Of a stretch of DNA of 9,003 bases, positions 6,079-9,003 are shown piece after piece. Made by a program: the position numbers and the translations under genes. How positions within the stretch are numbered: the first letter of the stretch is position 1; each line of letters opens with the position of its first letter. The stretch comes from an uncultured Bacteroidota bacterium (GTDB taxonomy: Bacteria > Bacteroidota > Bacteroidia > Flavobacteriales > Flavobacteriaceae), in the NCBI GenBank assembly GCA_903819815.1, contig CAIJFC010000126.1:1-9003 (forward strand), read 5' to 3'. The notes under the pieces are model-generated. The model was given only the letters and a program-made list of their open reading frames with translations. It was not told where the DNA came from and did no database searches.

Positions 6079-9003
6079 ATGTTACGAATTAAAACCAACT
6101 TTTGTTTTTTATTTGTTCTATTCGCTTGTACATTCTATAATCGGTCTGTGGCACAAGAGATTTACAATCCTGTTTTCAATCCGATAAAAGGTTTTGTAAA
6201 CGAAGCCGAAAAACCATACAGGGAAGAAATTTGCCTGAGCGGAAAATGGCAGTTTATGCCAGTTTACGAAACCGATATGGCAAAATTCGTAAAGCCAAGC
6301 TCATTTAATTGGGACGCAGTCCCTTTAAAAGTACCCTCGCCTTGGAATGTAAATGGCTATACCAATGGCGAAGGCGGCGACTTTAATACTTTTCCTTCCT
6401 ATCCTAAAGCGTGGGAAAAAGCACAAATGGGTTGGATGAGAAAAGAGTTTGTTTTACCCGAAAATTGGTCAGGAAAGCAGAAAAAACTTCATTTTGAAGC
6501 CATTGCCGGATTTGCCAAAATTTATGTAAACGGGCAGTTTGTGGGTGAATACATTGATTTGTTTTTCCCACGAGAATTTGATGTTACCCCATTTCTGAAA
6601 AAAGGAACCAATGAAGTGATGGTTGGTGTAGCCAAAGCCAGTTTAACGGATGTTCCGGGGAAATATGGCCACCGTAATTATTTGGCCGGCTCGAGGTGGG
6701 GACAGCATATTGCAGGGATCTGGCAGGATGTTTCATTGATAGCTGTACCTGAATTGGCAATTACCAATGTCTTTGTTCAACCCAACGTCCAAAAAGACAC
6801 ATTGGCTTTTTCAGTAAGTATTAAAAATAACTCGGCTAAAAGACAATCATTTACCATCAATGCTTCAGTCAAAAACTGGGTAAAACCCGCAACAAGCGAT
6901 ATCAACCTATTGCCTTTAGATAATGGAGGTATGACCGATGAGGTTTTTGTCATAGCTAATGCCAAGAAATTTACCCTGAAAGCGGGTGATAGCATTGTGG
7001 TAAATCTGAATCGAAAAATAAATGGAGAACTAAAATTGTGGTCGCCGGAGTCTCCAAACCTATATGGCTCTGTTATTAGTTTAAATGCCGATAAAAAGAC
7101 CGTTATTGACACTAAATATACCCGATTTGGCTGGCGAGAATTTGCAATCAAAGGACTTGAATTTACCTTGAATGGAAAACCTATTCTGCTAAAAGGCGAT
7201 TCATGGCATTTTATGGGAATACCACAGATGACTCGTCGGTACGCCTGGGCATGGTATACAATGTTGAAGGATGCCAATGCCAATGCAGTACGGCTTCATG
7301 CACAGCCTTTTCCTTCTTTTTATCTTGATATGGCAGACGAAATGGGTATGTGCGTACTCGACGAAACAGCAATTTGGTCAAGCGATGGGGGACCTAAAAT
7401 GGATTCGGAAACGTATTGGTCAAGATGTAAAAGTCATGTAAAAAGCCTTGTAATGCGTGATCGAAACTATCCTTCCGTTTTTGGATGGAGTGTGTGTAAC
7501 GAAACATTGCCAGTAGTTACGAATGTTATGCGTGGCACAAAGGAACTGATCGATCGCCAGATTCAGGAAATAAATAATTGGACAGAAATTACAAGAACAC
7601 TCGACTCCAGCAGAAACTGGATTTCGGGCGATGGCGAACCGATGTATCCTACCAATTTACCTACTGTGATTGGACATTATGGAAATGAATCGTCTATGAA
7701 AGCATGGTCATCACGAGGTTTACCCTGGGGAATTGGCGAGACCGGAATAGCCTACTTCGGAACACCAAAACAGGTATCAACAATTAATGGCAATCGTGCG
7801 TACGAATCACAACTAGGGCGAATGGAAGGCTTGGCAAACGAAGCATATAAACTTATTACGACACAATTTAAATACAAACCGAGCTACACCAGTATTTTTA
7901 ATATAGTTTGGTATGGATTAAAACCCTTGGCTTTTGGAATGAAAGACTCCTCTCGTGCGCCAATTCTTGAAGACGGTATTTTCTTTCCTGCTTTTAATGA
8001 AGGCGCTTTTGGCGTTCAACCCGAACGCTTAGGACCTTATACTAGCACGCTCAATCCTGGCTACGATGTCAATATGCCATTGTACAAAACCTGGCCGATG
8101 TTTGAGGCTATTCAAGCAGCCAACAGCACACCGGTAAAGGAGTTTAAGATGTATCCTAAATTAGCGTCATCCAAAAAATTTCCAGTAATCGAAAACGACA
8201 ACCTTATCTTAATTGGAACTGATTCGTCGCAACTGGCTCTTAAACTTACTGAAATGGGTGTTCGCTTTAGTAAAACAGCCCTACCTACAGCAAAATCATT
8301 GGTAATAATTGATGGTTTGAATATAGCTACTGATAAAGTGCTGAAAGCCAAATATGAAAAAGCCATAAATGCCGGTGCACGAATTATAATTTGGGGAGTT
8401 TCGCCCGAAACGCTTTCTTCGCTAAATACTATTTTGCCTTTTCCTCTGGCACTTGAACCACGTAAAGCTACATCATTTATCAAAGTGCAAGATGCCCAAA
8501 TTTTATCAAATTTAGAGCATAGCGATTTCTATTTTTCAGAATTATTGCCGCTCGGAAAAACCGCTTTAAACTATGGGATGACGGGCGAAATGGTCAGAAA
8601 TGCGACCGTTTTACTCACTGCTTGTACTACCGAATGGCAAGCCTGGAATGGTCGTCCTGAACCAACTAAAACCGGAAGTGTTTTCCGAAGCGAGATGGAG
8701 AAAAAAGGGGTGGGAACTACTTTAATTACTTTTAATCAAGGAAAATCAGAGGTGATAATAGCTTCGTTTGACTTTAAAGACATGCCTATTGAATCGGAGT
8801 CGCCTATTCGATTAATGTTAACCAATTTGGGAATACAATTTGATAATTCGATTTATGAAAATAAACGAGCTATTGACTTGAATGGCAACTTGATTAAATT
8901 TAAGGAAGATGCTGATGGCATTAGCTTTTGGGTATTTAGTCCAAGATCGTTGGTCGATTTATTGGCAGAACCAGATATGCCTAAGCTGAGCTTAGAAATA
9001 AAG
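6079..9003 (+). CDS. Exported glycoside hydrolase family 2 enzyme (3' end beyond window)
   Basis: The frame is open from the ATG at 6079 to the right edge (975 codons, no stop); an in-frame TAA at 6070 fixes this as the earliest ATG. GH2 enzymes are retaining exo-glycosidases, mainly beta-galactosidases, beta-glucuronidases and beta-mannosidases. In order: signal peptide 1-25 (SVA|Q); sugar-binding jelly roll about 50-220 (SGKWQF, YVNGQFVGEY, GIWQDV); Ig-like domain about 225-350; TIM barrel from about 355 (LNGKPILLKG, NAVRLHAQP, VLDE). The acid/base is E475 in SVCNE and the nucleophile E554 in GIGETG, 79 residues apart, as expected for GH2. About 700-800 is an alpha/beta segment resembling class I amidotransferase-like domains, and further beta-rich sequence follows. 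The G+C content is clearly higher than in the genes to the left. It is probably periplasmic and acts after desulfation. The substrate is not readable from these motifs. Confidence 0.93.
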   Translation, partial: MLRIKTNFCFLFVLFACTFYNRSVAQEIYNPVFNPIKGFVNEAEKPYREEICLSGKWQFMPVYETDMAKFVKPSSFNWDAVPLKVPSPWNVNGYTNGEGGDFNTFPSYPKAWEKAQMGWMRKEFVLPENWSGKQKKLHFEAIAGFAKIYVNGQFVGEYIDLFFPREFDVTPFLKKGTNEVMVGVAKASLTDVPGKYGHRNYLAGSRWGQHIAGIWQDVSLIAVPELAITNVFVQPNVQKDTLAFSVSIKNNSAKRQSFTINASVKNWVKPATSDINLLPLDNGGMTDEVFVIANAKKFTLKAGDSIVVNLNRKINGELKLWSPESPNLYGSVISLNADKKTVIDTKYTRFGWREFAIKGLEFTLNGKPILLKGDSWHFMGIPQMTRRYAWAWYTMLKDANANAVRLHAQPFPSFYLDMADEMGMCVLDETAIWSSDGGPKMDSETYWSRCKSHVKSLVMRDRNYPSVFGWSVCNETLPVVTNVMRGTKELIDRQIQEINNWTEITRTLDSSRNWISGDGEPMYPTNLPTVIGHYGNESSMKAWSSRGLPWGIGETGIAYFGTPKQVSTINGNRAYESQLGRMEGLANEAYKLITTQFKYKPSYTSIFNIVWYGLKPLAFGMKDSSRAPILEDGIFFPAFNEGAFGVQPERLGPYTSTLNPGYDVNMPLYKTWPMFEAIQAANSTPVKEFKMYPKLASSKKFPVIENDNLILIGTDSSQLALKLTEMGVRFSKTALPTAKSLVIIDGLNIATDKVLKAKYEKAINAGARIIIWGVSPETLSSLNTILPFPLALEPRKATSFIKVQDAQILSNLEHSDFYFSELLPLGKTALNYGMTGEMVRNATVLLTACTTEWQAWNGRPEPTKTGSVFRSEMEKKGVGTTLITFNQGKSEVIIASFDFKDMPIESESPIRLMLTNLGIQFDNSIYENKRAIDLNGNLIKFKEDADGISFWVFSPRSLVDLLAEPDMPKLSLEIK

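Noticed and set aside
6121..6132. Lipoprotein signal (LFAC, Cys17) at the start of the GH2 protein
   Set aside because: Phe just before Ala-Cys is a poor lipobox residue, and a normal cleavage site SVA|Q follows at residues 23-26, as in the neighbouring exported proteins.
6777..7283. 168-codon open frame on the - strand inside the GH2 gene
   Set aside because: It lies wholly opposite a frame with clear GH2 motifs, has no recognisable domain, and the translation is typical of an antisense shadow.
8112..8483. 123-codon open frame on the - strand near the right edge
   Set aside because: Antisense to the continuing GH2 frame, with serine-rich, low-information sequence and no leader of its own.

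Overview
The window looks like part of an accessory polysaccharide-degradation locus from a marine-type member of the Bacteroidota, most likely a flavobacterium. The reasons are the AT-rich DNA, A-rich leaders without Shine-Dalgarno sequences, promoter candidates of the Bacteroidota TTTG/TAnnTTTG type, signal peptides ending in Ala|Gln, and a gene set of exported sulfatases plus a large exported glycoside hydrolase. All supported genes lie on the + strand. The species and the polysaccharide cannot be named from the sequence. No SusC/SusD pair, regulator or sulfatase-maturing enzyme is present here.

Layout: 2-67 may be the tail of an upstream gene. 76-1659 is an exported S1 sulfatase with the formylglycine motif C-G-P-T-R. 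1660-1933 is an intergenic region packed with at least six hairpin-forming inverted repeats, ending in a likely promoter. 1934-4048 is a Tat-exported calcineurin-like metallophosphoesterase with a long beta-rich C-terminal part. 4049-4179 holds a doubtful 27-codon ORF. 4180-5541 is a second, different S1 sulfatase (C-S-P-S-R). 5646-5987 is a small secreted protein of unknown function, with its own promoter candidate and a strong intrinsic terminator (6008-6036). From 6079 an exported glycoside hydrolase of family GH2 runs off the right edge, still open after 975 codons.

Working model: the two sulfatases remove sulfate esters from different positions of a sulfated glycan. The GH2 enzyme then trims the desulfated oligosaccharide from its end. 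The metallophosphoesterase may remove a phosphate or another ester from the same glycan. The terminator before the GH2 gene, and its clearly higher G+C content, suggest the locus was assembled from at least two pieces.

The most unusual structure is the hairpin array at 1662-1877. Three of its hairpins share one architecture (an ACT-NNN-AGT core with different but fully complementary outer arms), next to a 22-bp inverted repeat whose arms are each built from an 8-bp tandem duplication.
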